Assembly (NCBI RefSeq): GCF_002482975.1
Contig: NZ_DLHA01000032.1
Span: 452,304-516,303, forward strand
Length of the DNA stretch: 64,000 bases
Source of the DNA: Flavobacterium sp. UBA7680
GTDB taxonomy: Bacteria > Bacteroidota > Bacteroidia > Flavobacteriales > Flavobacteriaceae
Direction: 5' to 3'
In this document: positions 35,450-44,810 of the stretch, piece after piece
Position numbering within the stretch: the stretch's first letter is position 1
How the letters are laid out: each line of letters opens with the position of its first letter
Notes under the pieces: model-generated
What the model was told of the DNA's origin: nothing
Databases searched by the model: none
The model's input: the letters and a program-made list of their open reading frames with translations, nothing else
Made by a program: the position numbers and the translations under genes

Positions 35450-38400
35450 TTAAAATTTAACACTTAATCCCAATTGCGTTGTTACAGATGCCGGACGGTT
35501 TACCCCAAAAGGAGAAGCGGCCCATTCTGGATCATATCCATCAAAATCTGTAAATACAAATGGATCTAAAACATTTACATAAATTCTCAAATTACTGATT
35601 TTAAGTCTTTTCAATAGTTCTGAATTTAGTGTATAACCTAAAGATATATTTTTGATTTTTACATAAGAAACATCTCTGTAGTACCCAAATAAAGAAGTCC
35701 AGTAAGCTCCTGCGCCCGTTGCAACCGGACCCGGTCTTGGGTTTGTATTATTAGCGTTGGCTTCGATTCCTGTACCGTTTGTTGGAATAAAATAATCCAT
35801 TGCCAGTTTTTGACGTCCTCTGTCACTTACATCAGCAAAGTTTTGGTGAAATGTACTTAAAACTGTTTGTCCCTGACTTGTCAAAACTGAAAAATTGAAA
35901 TCGAAATTACCAACAGTCAGTTTAGAATATAAACTTCCCTGCCAATCCGGATTTGCGTTTCCAATTACCGTTCTGTCATCCTGATTAAATTTTCCGTCAC
36001 CATTTAAATCTTTTGGTCTTGCCTGCCCCGGAGCTTGTCCGTAAGATGCTGCACGAGCTGCTTCGCTTTCCTGCCAAACACCATCATAAACGTAGTTGTA
36101 ATTAGGATTTAACTCTGAACCCAGAATTAATTTATTTCCGATATCACTAACCTTGTCCTGATTGTAAATTGACTCTAATTTGTTTACGTTTTTAGTGAAG
36201 GTAAAAGTCGTTTCCCAATTTACATTTTCGCTTTTGATGTTCTTTGTAGTTAATAAAACCTCGACACCTTTATTACTTACAGAACCAACGTTTGCAAAAG
36301 TATTTTTCCAGCCGCTTTCTGCAGGCAATTGCTGTTTGTAAATTAATTTATCTGATAATCTGTCGTAAACATCAACACTTCCTGAAATTCTGTTTTTTAA
36401 GAAACCGAAATCAAGACCAAAGTTTAGTTCGCGTGTTTTTTCCCAAGTTAAATCCTGATTTGCCAGATTTTCTGACTGCCAGCCCGAAACTACATTTGCT
36501 CCGTTTGCATAAAAAGTCTGTTGATTTAATAAAGCCTGAGAAGTATAAGGCGCTACGTTGTCGTTTCCTGTATAACCTAAACTCGCACGAAGTTTTAAGT
36601 CTGAAATTACATTACTATTTGCTAGGAAAGATTCTTTGCTGATTTTCCATCCTAAAGCTACAGAAGGGAAACTCTGCCATTTATTGCCTTGCGATAAAAC
36701 AGATGAACCGTCCCATCTTGAAGAAGCGGTCAATAAATATTTATCTTTAAACGTATAGTTTAAACGAACGGCGTAAGAGCTTAATGTATTTTTTTGATAT
36801 CCTGAACTGATATTATAACTGGTCTGAACTCCAGATCCCATATTGTTTGATCCTGTATCAAAAGGCTGATTATTAGAATATAAATACGAAGTTTCATCAA
36901 CATTTGAATACAAACTCTGCAATAATAAAACGCTGAAATCATGAACTTCGGCAAAAGTATGTTTCAAGTCAACCTGATTGTCCCAAGTGTAATTGAAGTT
37001 GTTGAAGTTTTTTATAGATGCCGAGTTTTTTCCGTTTAAGGTAACTCCGGCATTTGACTGTGCACCATACGCGGCACTTGTAACAGTATTTTCTATTCCG
37101 GCAGAAAAAGTGGTTTTAAACGAAAGCCATTTTAAAGCTTGGTATTGAAAGAAAACATTTCCAACCGTCTGCCATGTTTTTTCTGTCTGCGAAGAATTAG
37201 CAATTTCCATTAACGGGTTTACCGCACTGGTTTTATTAATTGCCCATGAACCATCAGGATAAGTTAGTTTTCCCGGAAGGAAAAATAAAGTTCCTACTTT
37301 TTCATTTCCAGCGGCATCAACTGCCCATGGCGACATTAAAGGGCTTAGTCTGAAAGCATCCTGCATTGCTAAATCACTTCCTAACTGCGTGTCAACACGG
37401 GCAATTGTAACGTTTGCACCTGTTGTAAATTTGTCGTTTATTTTATGATTTAATCCTAATTTAAAAGAATATTTATCGGTTCCGTCATTATCAATAAGTC
37501 CTTCATCGCTTTGAATTCCGAATCCTAAATTGTAGCTCAAACCAGAATCTGAACGGCCTGTAACATTTAAATAATTGTTTTGCGTCATTCCGTCTTTTAG
37601 AACCGCATCGGCCCAATCAAAATTGTAACCGCTGTTTGCTCTTGAAACTAATAACGGACTTTGATTTCCTGCTAAAGCTGCAAGCTGTGCAGGAGTCTGA
37701 GTTGCCGGAGTTGCGCTCATATAAGCAACCTGGTGAAATTTCCACCATTCTTCTCCGCTCATCATTTTTGGTAATCTCGCCGCTGTTTTTGTTCCGTAAG
37801 AAGAATCAAAAGTTACATTGATTCCTGATTTTACGTTGGCACCACTTTTTGTTGTAACAATGATAACACCGCTGGCTCCTCTTGAACCGTAAATTGCTGC
37901 TGATGAAGCATCTTTTAAAACGTCCATTCTCGCAATATCCTGCGGATTCAAAAAGTCAATATTATCAACCGGAACGCCATCTACAACATATAATGGAGAC
38001 GATCCAACTAGAGAGTTATTTCCTCTTATAACCACTTTAAATCCGTCGCCGGAACGTCCTGAAGTTGACGAAATCGTAACTCCGGGCGTGCTTCCCTGAA
38101 TAGCTTCAAGCGCGCTAGTTGTATTTCTTTCGGTAATAGTTGCCGCGCTTATGGTGCTTACAGATCCTGTAAGATCTGTTTTCTTTACAGAACCGTACCC
38201 AACAACTACAACTTCGTTTAATGAATTGGATTGCTCTGCAAGACTTACATTAATTGTTGTTTTTCCGGCAACGCTTACTTCCTGTGTTTGAAAACCTAAA
38301 TAGCTTATTATTAAAACAGCTTTATTATTGGTTACATTTATTTTAAAACTTCCTTCAAAATCTGTCGAAGTTCCGTTTTTAGTTCCTTTTTCCTGGATAT

Positions 38401-38554
38401 TAACGCCTGGCAGCGATAATCCTGTTGCATCTGTAATTTTCCCTTCTATTGTTGTAGACTGTGCGTTTATGGTATTGCACAGCAGAAAATTCAGGAAAAA
38501 TAAAAATACGAGATTGTATTTTGTTTTTTTCTTTAATGGTTGTTTAATTTTCAT
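35450..38554 (-). CDS. SusC/RagA-type TonB-dependent outer-membrane receptor
   Basis: 1034 residues. A signal peptide (about residues 1-32) precedes a carboxypeptidase-regulatory-like domain (IEGKITDATGLSLPGVNIQE), the TonB-interacting plug segment EVVVVGYGSVKKTDLTGSVS, the SusC signature DASSAAIYGSRGASGVIIVT and a large beta-barrel ending in TTQLGLSVKF. It imports oligosaccharides with SusD. It follows the upstream GH28 gene by 42 bases, so it sits inside an operon rather than at its head. Confidence 0.95.
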   Translation of the reverse strand: MKIKQPLKKKTKYNLVFLFFLNFLLCNTINAQSTTIEGKITDATGLSLPGVNIQEKGTKNGTSTDFEGSFKINVTNNKAVLIISYLGFQTQEVSVAGKTTINVSLAEQSNSLNEVVVVGYGSVKKTDLTGSVSTISAATITERNTTSALEAIQGSTPGVTISSTSGRSGDGFKVVIRGNNSLVGSSPLYVVDGVPVDNIDFLNPQDIARMDVLKDASSAAIYGSRGASGVIIVTTKSGANVKSGINVTFDSSYGTKTAARLPKMMSGEEWWKFHQVAYMSATPATQTPAQLAALAGNQSPLLVSRANSGYNFDWADAVLKDGMTQNNYLNVTGRSDSGLSYNLGFGIQSDEGLIDNDGTDKYSFKLGLNHKINDKFTTGANVTIARVDTQLGSDLAMQDAFRLSPLMSPWAVDAAGNEKVGTLFFLPGKLTYPDGSWAINKTSAVNPLMEIANSSQTEKTWQTVGNVFFQYQALKWLSFKTTFSAGIENTVTSAAYGAQSNAGVTLNGKNSASIKNFNNFNYTWDNQVDLKHTFAEVHDFSVLLLQSLYSNVDETSYLYSNNQPFDTGSNNMGSGVQTSYNISSGYQKNTLSSYAVRLNYTFKDKYLLTASSRWDGSSVLSQGNKWQSFPSVALGWKISKESFLANSNVISDLKLRASLGYTGNDNVAPYTSQALLNQQTFYANGANVVSGWQSENLANQDLTWEKTRELNFGLDFGFLKNRISGSVDVYDRLSDKLIYKQQLPAESGWKNTFANVGSVSNKGVEVLLTTKNIKSENVNWETTFTFTKNVNKLESIYNQDKVSDIGNKLILGSELNPNYNYVYDGVWQESEAARAASYGQAPGQARPKDLNGDGKFNQDDRTVIGNANPDWQGSLYSKLTVGNFDFNFSVLTSQGQTVLSTFHQNFADVSDRGRQKLAMDYFIPTNGTGIEANANNTNPRPGPVATGAGAYWTSLFGYYRDVSYVKIKNISLGYTLNSELLKRLKISNLRIYVNVLDPFVFTDFDGYDPEWAASPFGVNRPASVTTQLGLSVKF

Positions 38555-38596
38555 AAGTGGTTTCGTGGTTTGGTTAAATGTTATAGTTACTAGTTT

Positions 38597-40027
38597 TTAT
38601 TTGTTTACTTTTTTTCCATTTATATAAGTATTTATAAAATTGATGTTCTTTACATTTTTTAATGAATAGACTGAGTCTGCTTTTTCGATTTTTACATTTT
38701 TCAGCGTAATATTTTCTACTGGAGATTCTGGATAACCTTCTGCCAAAACGCCAAATTTTCCGCTGTTTTTTACTGTAATATTTTCAAGGTTTATATTTCG
38801 TACTGTTGGTATAAAATTTCCGGTTTGCGAGCCGTACACGTTATAAAACATGGTTACGAGCAAAACGCATTCTTTTACTGTTCCTACTTCGAGGTTTCGA
38901 ACAAAAATATTTTCAATTACGCCTCCTCTTTTTGAATTGGTTTTGATGCGAATGGCACGATCTAAGTTTGGACTGTCCATTACACAATTCTCAACAAAAA
39001 CATTATTTACTCCGGCTGAAATTTCGCTCCCAATTACAACTCCACCATGACCGTCGATCATTTTACAGTTTTGAACAATGATATTTTTACTCGGAATCGC
39101 TACTCTTCTTCCGTCGGCGTCACGTCCGGCTTTTATAGCGATACAGTCGTCGCCCGTATTGAAAGTGCAGTTTTTGATTATTACATTTTGAGAATATTCA
39201 GGATCACAGCCATCGTTGTTTGGCCCGTGGCTGTTTACCGTTACGCCGTCAATAATAATGTTGTTGGTTTTGATGGGATGTAGAATCCAAAAAGGAGAAT
39301 TAATAACCGTTATGTCTTTTACCAAAACAGTATTACATTCAAAAAACTCGATAAAGTTGGGACGCAGATATCTTCCATCACCAAAGATTCTTTCTGAAAC
39401 GGGAATATTTTTCTCAGCCATATCCACCAAAACTTCACGATTTGCTGGGTCATTTTGAGACGGAATTCCTTTTTTCCAGCCGTATCCTTTTCCGCCAGAC
39501 CAAATCCACCAGTTGGTGCTGTCAGCCTGACCGTTTAAAGTTCCTTTTCCGGTAACGGCAACATTGGTTTTATTTTTAGCATAAATAAGCGGAGAATAAT
39601 TCATTACTTCTGTTCCTTCCCACGAAGTATGAACGATTGGATAATCTTTTGGATTTAAGCTGAAAAGAATTTCGGCATGATCTTCTAAATGCAGGTTTAC
39701 GTTGCTTTCTAAATGAATCGCTCCGGTTAGGTATTTTCCATTTGGAACCAACACTTTTCCTCCGCCATTTTCTGTACAGGTTTTAATGGCTTTTTCAAAG
39801 GCCAAAGTGTTTAAAGTTTTACCATCTGCAACAGCTCCAAAATCATTTATATTGTAGGTTTTATCCTGAAATTTTGTTTGAGGTAGACTTTTTATAGTCA
39901 ATTCCATATTTTTCCATGGATCAGATTCAGGGACAGCCGTAACTTTTTTAGCGCAGCATATGGTCAAAACAACCATTATACTGGCAAAAACAATTGATTT
40001 ATACGCTATAATCCTGTTTATAATCAT
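38597..40027 (-). CDS. GH28 family polygalacturonase, lipoprotein
   Basis: 476 residues from MIINRIIAYKSIVFASIMVV with a lipobox ending in CC. The frame is open to 40108, but the -7 element and operator at 40072-40093 lie inside that extension, so translation must start below. All four GH28 blocks are canonical: NNDGCD, GDDCIAIKAGRD, GHGGVVIGSE and RIKT. It is the first gene of the pectin string and is controlled by the palindrome in front of it. It probably cleaves galacturonan before import. Confidence 0.9.
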   Translation of the reverse strand: MIINRIIAYKSIVFASIMVVLTICCAKKVTAVPESDPWKNMELTIKSLPQTKFQDKTYNINDFGAVADGKTLNTLAFEKAIKTCTENGGGKVLVPNGKYLTGAIHLESNVNLHLEDHAEILFSLNPKDYPIVHTSWEGTEVMNYSPLIYAKNKTNVAVTGKGTLNGQADSTNWWIWSGGKGYGWKKGIPSQNDPANREVLVDMAEKNIPVSERIFGDGRYLRPNFIEFFECNTVLVKDITVINSPFWILHPIKTNNIIIDGVTVNSHGPNNDGCDPEYSQNVIIKNCTFNTGDDCIAIKAGRDADGRRVAIPSKNIIVQNCKMIDGHGGVVIGSEISAGVNNVFVENCVMDSPNLDRAIRIKTNSKRGGVIENIFVRNLEVGTVKECVLLVTMFYNVYGSQTGNFIPTVRNINLENITVKNSGKFGVLAEGYPESPVENITLKNVKIEKADSVYSLKNVKNINFINTYINGKKVNK

Positions 40028-40071
40028 TTTTGTGGAATTTCTGGTAAACATTAGAAAAACATGAATAATCA

Positions 40072-40085
40072 TGTAATCGATTACA
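40072..40085. promoter_or_regulatory. LacI-type operator at the pectin operon promoter
   Basis: TGTAATCGATTACA is a perfect 14-base palindrome. It lies immediately downstream of the -7 element at 40086-40093, where bound repressor would block transcription start. Closely related sites precede kduI (49680), exuT (51423) and lacI (40235). Confidence 0.85.
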
Positions 40086-40117
40086 CGAAAATAGAAAATA
40101 TGTTCCACCCAACCAAA
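40086..40117 (-). promoter_or_regulatory. Promoter of the pectin operon
   Basis: On the minus strand TTTG (40114-40117), a 20-base spacer and TATTTTCG (40086-40093), one base off TAnnTTTG. Confidence 0.6.
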
Positions 40118-40234
40118 TTTATTTAGAAATTTATTGTATTTTTAATTTTTATTAAGAATTATAATTACATTTAATGCAAAAAATATTGTAATTTATTATC
40201 ATTGTAAAATAAAAAACGTTGTAGTAATCTATTA

Positions 40235-40250
40235 TGGTAATCGATAACAT
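40235..40250. promoter_or_regulatory. LacI-type operator upstream of lacI
   Basis: TGGTAATCGATAACAT has the near-palindromic core GTAATCGATAAC (40237-40248). It lies about 30 bases upstream of the -7 element at 40278, consistent with autoregulation, or it may serve the pectin promoter as a second site 160 bases away. Confidence 0.7.
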
Positions 40251-40277
40251 TAAATATTAGGTTAACTAAAAAAAATG

Positions 40278-40285
40278 TATTTTTG
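40278..40285 (+). promoter_or_regulatory. -7 element of lacI
   Basis: TATTTTTG matches TAnnTTTG, 33 bases before the ATG. The -33 region is only weakly matched. Confidence 0.5.
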
Positions 40286-40317
40286 TCTAAGAATTTAACT
40301 TGTAAAAACCCTTTTTA

Positions 40318-41346
40318 ATGAGCGAAAAAGTAACCATTTATGATATTGCCGAAAAATTAAATATCACTGCAGCTACTGTTTCCAGAGCGTTGAATAACAA
40401 CCCGAAGATTAAAGAAAGCACTCGTGAGTTGGTTATGAAAACCGCTGCCTCAATGAACTATAAGCAGAACAAACTTGCTTTAGCATTAAAAAGCGGCCGA
40501 AGTAACAATATTGGTGTAATTGTACCGCGTATAGACAGTAACTTTTTTGCCTCTGTAATTAGAGGAATTGAAGAAGAACTGCACCCTCATGGTTATCAGG
40601 TAATTATTTGCCAGACGCATGAAAGCAAAAAGAGAGAAAACGAAAATTTATATACTTTAATTGATGCTCAGGTGGATGGAATTTTAATGTCTGTAACCGA
40701 TGTAACCGACGAAAATGATGCTGCATTTCAATATGTACTTCAAAAAAATGTTCCGCTGATTTTCTTTGATAGAAGCAAACATATTGAAGGTGTAAGTTCT
40801 GTAACGATAAACGACTTTAGAGGCGGTTATTTAACGACCAAGCATTTAATTAATGAAGGCTGCAGAAAAATTGCACATTTCTCTGGAGATCAGTCGTTGG
40901 AAATCTTTAAAAACAGGTTTTTAGGATATAAACAAGCTTTGCTGGATCACGGAATTGATTTTAAAGAAGAATATGTTATTTATACGAAAAGTGCCGTTGA
41001 AGCCGGAAAAGAAGCAGTTGATAAACTTTTGCAATTAGAAACGCCGCCAGATGCTATATTTTCTTCAAGTGATTTTGCTGCATTAGGCGCAATTCAGGAA
41101 TTAAAAGAAAGAAATATCAGTATCCCGAAAGAGTTTTGTGTAGCTGGTTTCAGTAATGAACCTTTCACCAAATTCATGGAATTATCGATTACTTCTGTAG
41201 ATCAGTCACCGCTTGAAATGGGAAAAATGTCTGCGCGCGTTTTCTTAGAACAAGTTGACAAAACAGAAACCATTAAAATCGAAAAAAAGGTAGTCCTCGC
41301 ACCAGAATTACACATCCGCAAATCTTCATCAAGAAGCACCTTTTAG
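40318..41346 (+). CDS. LacI-family transcriptional regulator of pectin/uronate genes
   Basis: 342 residues. The N-terminal LacI helix-turn-helix and hinge helix are complete (TIYDIAEKLNITAATVSRAL, NNNPKIKESTRELV, ALALKSGRSNNIGVIVPRID). The rest is the periplasmic-binding-like effector domain, with a typical C-terminal VDQSPLEMGKMSARVFL. It lies between the pectin operon and the uronate catabolic genes, and operators of one type occur at both. It is probably a repressor released by a uronate intermediate such as KDG or galacturonate; the effector is inferred. Confidence 0.9.
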   Translation: MSEKVTIYDIAEKLNITAATVSRALNNNPKIKESTRELVMKTAASMNYKQNKLALALKSGRSNNIGVIVPRIDSNFFASVIRGIEEELHPHGYQVIICQTHESKKRENENLYTLIDAQVDGILMSVTDVTDENDAAFQYVLQKNVPLIFFDRSKHIEGVSSVTINDFRGGYLTTKHLINEGCRKIAHFSGDQSLEIFKNRFLGYKQALLDHGIDFKEEYVIYTKSAVEAGKEAVDKLLQLETPPDAIFSSSDFAALGAIQELKERNISIPKEFCVAGFSNEPFTKFMELSITSVDQSPLEMGKMSARVFLEQVDKTETIKIEKKVVLAPELHIRKSSSRSTF

Positions 41347-41404
41347 TTTTTTTAAACCATATAAGTTATATAAGTTCATTTTAGAATATACTTAAAATAA
41401 AAAA

Positions 41405-41430
41405 GCAGCTCCATAAAGAGCTGCTTTTTT
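41405..41430. terminator. Bidirectional terminator lacI / uxaA
   Basis: GCAGCTC and GAGCTGC arms with a 6-base loop, A-run before and T-run after, between the convergent lacI and uxaA genes. Confidence 0.88.
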
Positions 41431-41492
41431 ATTGCTATGTTTTAAGAATCAAACTTAAATTTACTTATATAACTTATATGGTGAAACCCTTT

Positions 41493-43115
41493 TTATAGCG
41501 ATACTCCTCTTTTCCAAGGGATGAAGTCGTTTTGGTTTAATAACGCTGCTTTGGTTTTGATTGTTCCGCTGGCAACATCTATAATAAACTCTAACATTTC
41601 ATCTGCCATTTCATTGATTGATTTTTCTCCGGTGATAATTCCGCCCGTGTCAATATCGATAATGTCTGACATTTTGTTTGCTAATTGTGTATTAGAAGAA
41701 ATCTTAACAACCGGAGCGATTGGATTCCCTGTTGGTGTTCCTAAACCTGTTGTAAACAATACCATGTTTGCTCCAGAACCCACCATTGCTGTTGTACATT
41801 CAACGTCGTTTCCTGGCGTACAAAGCAAAGTTAAACCTGGTTTAGTGATATATTCTCCGTAATCAAAAACTCCTGTAATTGGTGAAGTTCCACCTTTTTT
41901 AGCCGCTCCTGCAGATTTCATGGCATCGGTAATCAAACCGTCTTTGATGTTACCAGGAGACGGATTCATATCAAATCCTGAACCAGCATCGACAACTGTT
42001 TTTTCATACCATTGCATTAAGTCTAAGAAACGTTTTCCGCCTTCGTCTTCAACACATCTGTTTACTAATTCCTGCTCCACTCCGCATAATTCAGGGAATT
42101 CAGAAAGAATAGTAGTTCCGCCTAAAGCAGCCAATAAATCTGAAGTTACCCCTAAAGTCGGGTTTGCAGAAATCCCAGAGAATCCGTCAGATCCACCGCA
42201 CTCTAAACCAATTCTAAGTTTAGACAATGGAGCTGGTTCTCTTTTTATTTCGTTTGCTTTTTTAATCGCTTCAAAAGTGTCTTTTACAACACTGCTCAAC
42301 ATCGTTTCAATTGTTCCGATAGCTTGCTGATCGTAAATTAAAACAGGCTTTTTACTGTCTGGATTAATCGCATCAAGAGCATCTTTGAAAATTTGAATCT
42401 GCAAATTTTGACATCCTAAACTTAAAACAGTTGCTCCGGCTACGTTTGGATTGTTTACATAACCTGCCAATAATTTAGCCAAACTATGAGAATCCTGACG
42501 AATTCCGCCACAGCCGCCTTGGTGCGTAATGAATTTTACTTCAATATTATTGAATAAGTTAGCATCGTTGGAAGCTTCCTGATTTCCTGCACCGCCAGTT
42601 TCAGATTTCACTAAAGAACGCAATAACAATTGATAATCGTTTTCTTTAGGTTTCATCAATTCTTTCTCAAAAATATCTTTTAAGATTTCGATGTTTCTGT
42701 TTTCACAAAATACTAACGGGAAGAACAACCAAACGTTTTCAGTTCCAACTTGCCCGTCTTCTCTGTGATAACCCTGCCATGTTCTGTCTTTCCATTTGTC
42801 AACATTTGGAGCATTCCAGCCAATCGTTTCTGTTTTACCAGTAACTTTATCGCTTTCGTGTTTTACATTTTCAGTAGAAAGCAATCCTCCTCTTTCGATT
42901 CTTGCACTCGCTTTCCCTACTAAAACTCCGTACATAATGATTCTGTCTCCTACATTAAAAGGAACCATTGCAATCTTATGTTTCATTTTTACATCTGTCT
43001 CAACCGTAACTGATTCTCCTTCAAAATCAATTACTTCGCCAGCTGTAAGGTTCACCAAAGCAACCGCAACATTGTCGGTTGGGTGAACTTTTATCAATTT
43101 TTTCTGCGCTGCCAT
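41493..43115 (-). CDS. uxaA: Altronate dehydratase
   Basis: 540 residues. The N-terminal SAF domain (about 1-95: DNVAVALVNLTAGEVIDFEG) is followed by the UxaA catalytic domain with HQGGCGGIRQDS, LGCQNLQIQIF, ECGGSDGFSGISANPTLG and TPGNDVECTT, which carry the metal/Fe-binding Cys and His. It dehydrates D-altronate to 2-keto-3-deoxygluconate (KDG). Length matches the full-length UxaA of Bacteroidota. It follows uxaB by 38 bases on the same strand and ends in a shared terminator. Confidence 0.93.
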   Translation of the reverse strand: MAAQKKLIKVHPTDNVAVALVNLTAGEVIDFEGESVTVETDVKMKHKIAMVPFNVGDRIIMYGVLVGKASARIERGGLLSTENVKHESDKVTGKTETIGWNAPNVDKWKDRTWQGYHREDGQVGTENVWLFFPLVFCENRNIEILKDIFEKELMKPKENDYQLLLRSLVKSETGGAGNQEASNDANLFNNIEVKFITHQGGCGGIRQDSHSLAKLLAGYVNNPNVAGATVLSLGCQNLQIQIFKDALDAINPDSKKPVLIYDQQAIGTIETMLSSVVKDTFEAIKKANEIKREPAPLSKLRIGLECGGSDGFSGISANPTLGVTSDLLAALGGTTILSEFPELCGVEQELVNRCVEDEGGKRFLDLMQWYEKTVVDAGSGFDMNPSPGNIKDGLITDAMKSAGAAKKGGTSPITGVFDYGEYITKPGLTLLCTPGNDVECTTAMVGSGANMVLFTTGLGTPTGNPIAPVVKISSNTQLANKMSDIIDIDTGGIITGEKSINEMADEMLEFIIDVASGTIKTKAALLNQNDFIPWKRGVSL

Positions 43116-43153
43116 AATCCTTATTCTTTTTGCTTTTTGTTTTTTTGCTTTTT

Positions 43154-44602
43154 TTATTTTATTCTTTCCTGAAACTTGGCAAAACCAGCTTCAATTCCAT
43201 TTGCATCAATTTCTTCTAAGGCAATTGTAATCGCTTTTGTTAAGCCAGGAATTTCAGTTAAATCTTCATCCCAAAAACTTTTGTTTTGCAAAGTCAGTCT
43301 CGCTATTTTTTCATAATCATCTGATTTCCATAAACCGTCAAAAAACGAAACGATATCTTCACTGTCATTTACCGGTAAACTTTGTCCGTTCCAGGTTCCT
43401 TTGTAGAAACGAATTAAAGCGGCAAATGCAAAAGTTAAATGAACCGGAAGTGTTTTGTGAATATCTACATATCCTGTTAAACTTGGTAAAACACGAACTT
43501 TAAATTTCGAAATTGAATTTAAAGCAATTGATGATAATAAGTGCTTGATAAACGGATTTCTGAAACGGTCTAAAATTTCTTCAGAGAAACTTGCCAGTTC
43601 TTGTTTATCCATGTTTAAGGTTTCGTTAATTTCCTCAAAAACAGCTTTGTTAATGAATTCTCCTGTAAAAGCATTATCAACGGTTTCTTTTACAGTTTCG
43701 TTTCCGTAAAGTAATGAAAACGGCACCATTGCAGTGTGCGCTCCATTTAAAATTCTCACCTTACGTGTTCTGTAAGGCTGCATATCTTCAACAATTTTTA
43801 CATCTAAATCTGTTTTCTCAAACGGAAGTTTTGCTTTCAATTCATCGTCACCTTCAATAACCCATAAAAAGAAACTTTCTGCACTTACAATCAAATCATC
43901 TTTATACGCTAACTGACTGTTGTATTCTTCGATTTGATCTTTTGGATATCCCGGAACGATTCTGTCAACTAGTGTATTGTGGAATGAACAGCTGTTTAAA
44001 AGCCATGAAACAAAGTCCTGACCTAATTTCCAGTCTGTACAATATTTTAAAATAACTTCTTTTAAAGTATCTGAATTATAATTAATTAACTCACAAGGAA
44101 TGATTGTTAATCCTTTATCAGCTGCACCATTAAAATGTTTAAATCTTTCATGCAAAAGTACGGTTAATTTTGCAGGGAAAGATACAGGAGGCTGCATTGT
44201 AGGCAAGTCTGAAGCAATGTATTCGATTCCGGCTTCAGTTGTGTTTGATATAATAAAAGCCAGTTCTTCTTCTTTTGCTAAAGCCAAATATTCGTTGAAA
44301 GAAGCATAAGGATCAACTGCTTTTACAATATTGGTAATCAATTCTTTTTCCTGAATTTCCTCGCCTTTTTTTACACCTTTCATAAACAAAGTGTATAAAC
44401 CATCCTGTGCATTGATCATATTCACCAACCCTTTATCAATAGGCTGAACAACAGCGATTCCGGCATTAAAATCTGCATTTTGGTTTAATTTCTGAATAGC
44501 GTATTCTACAAAAGCTCTTAAGAAATTACCTTCTCCAAATTGAACTATTTTAATAGGAAGTCTGTTTGAAAACTCTGAATTTGATCTGTTAATTTTTTCC
44601 AT
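43154..44602 (-). CDS. uxaB: Tagaturonate reductase (altronate oxidoreductase)
   Basis: 482 residues of the mannitol dehydrogenase family. It has the N-terminal nucleotide site IVQFGEGNFLRAFVEYAI, the central LVDRIVPGYP and RTRKVRILNGAHTAMVPFSL with the family Lys/Asn/His catalytic set. It reduces D-tagaturonate to D-altronate with NADH. A terminator-like hairpin lies between it and kdgA upstream, so uxaB-uxaA may form a separate or partly read-through unit. Confidence 0.92.
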   Translation of the reverse strand: MEKINRSNSEFSNRLPIKIVQFGEGNFLRAFVEYAIQKLNQNADFNAGIAVVQPIDKGLVNMINAQDGLYTLFMKGVKKGEEIQEKELITNIVKAVDPYASFNEYLALAKEEELAFIISNTTEAGIEYIASDLPTMQPPVSFPAKLTVLLHERFKHFNGAADKGLTIIPCELINYNSDTLKEVILKYCTDWKLGQDFVSWLLNSCSFHNTLVDRIVPGYPKDQIEEYNSQLAYKDDLIVSAESFFLWVIEGDDELKAKLPFEKTDLDVKIVEDMQPYRTRKVRILNGAHTAMVPFSLLYGNETVKETVDNAFTGEFINKAVFEEINETLNMDKQELASFSEEILDRFRNPFIKHLLSSIALNSISKFKVRVLPSLTGYVDIHKTLPVHLTFAFAALIRFYKGTWNGQSLPVNDSEDIVSFFDGLWKSDDYEKIARLTLQNKSFWDEDLTEIPGLTKAITIALEEIDANGIEAGFAKFQERIK

Positions 44603-44766
44603 TTTAATTTTTGCTTTAAAGTGTTTTAAATAACCACTTAATACCTTATTGACATTTTAATACATTGTAAATGAAACATTACACTCGTAATTAAAATAGA
44701 TCTTGCTGTGAGGAGTGACAAGATTTATTTTTCAAGCGTAATGCTCAATTACAATCTCTAAAATCT

Positions 44767-44810
44767 AAAAAAAACGCATAAATAAGGATTGGCATGATTA
44801 CTCCTTATTT
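44767..44810 (-). terminator. Terminator-like hairpin after kdgA
   Basis: On the minus strand AAATAAGGA and TCCTTATTT arms with a 13-base loop, followed within a few bases by a run of eight T. It overlaps the kdgA stop codon. It may be leaky, because uxaB lies 207 bases further on in the same direction. Confidence 0.6.

Noticed and set aside
40028..40108. N-terminal extension of the GH28 protein
   Set aside because: The operator and -7 element lie within it, and the shorter start gives a clean lipoprotein signal.
41920..42330. 136-codon plus-strand frame inside uxaA
   Set aside because: Antisense shadow of a conserved enzyme.
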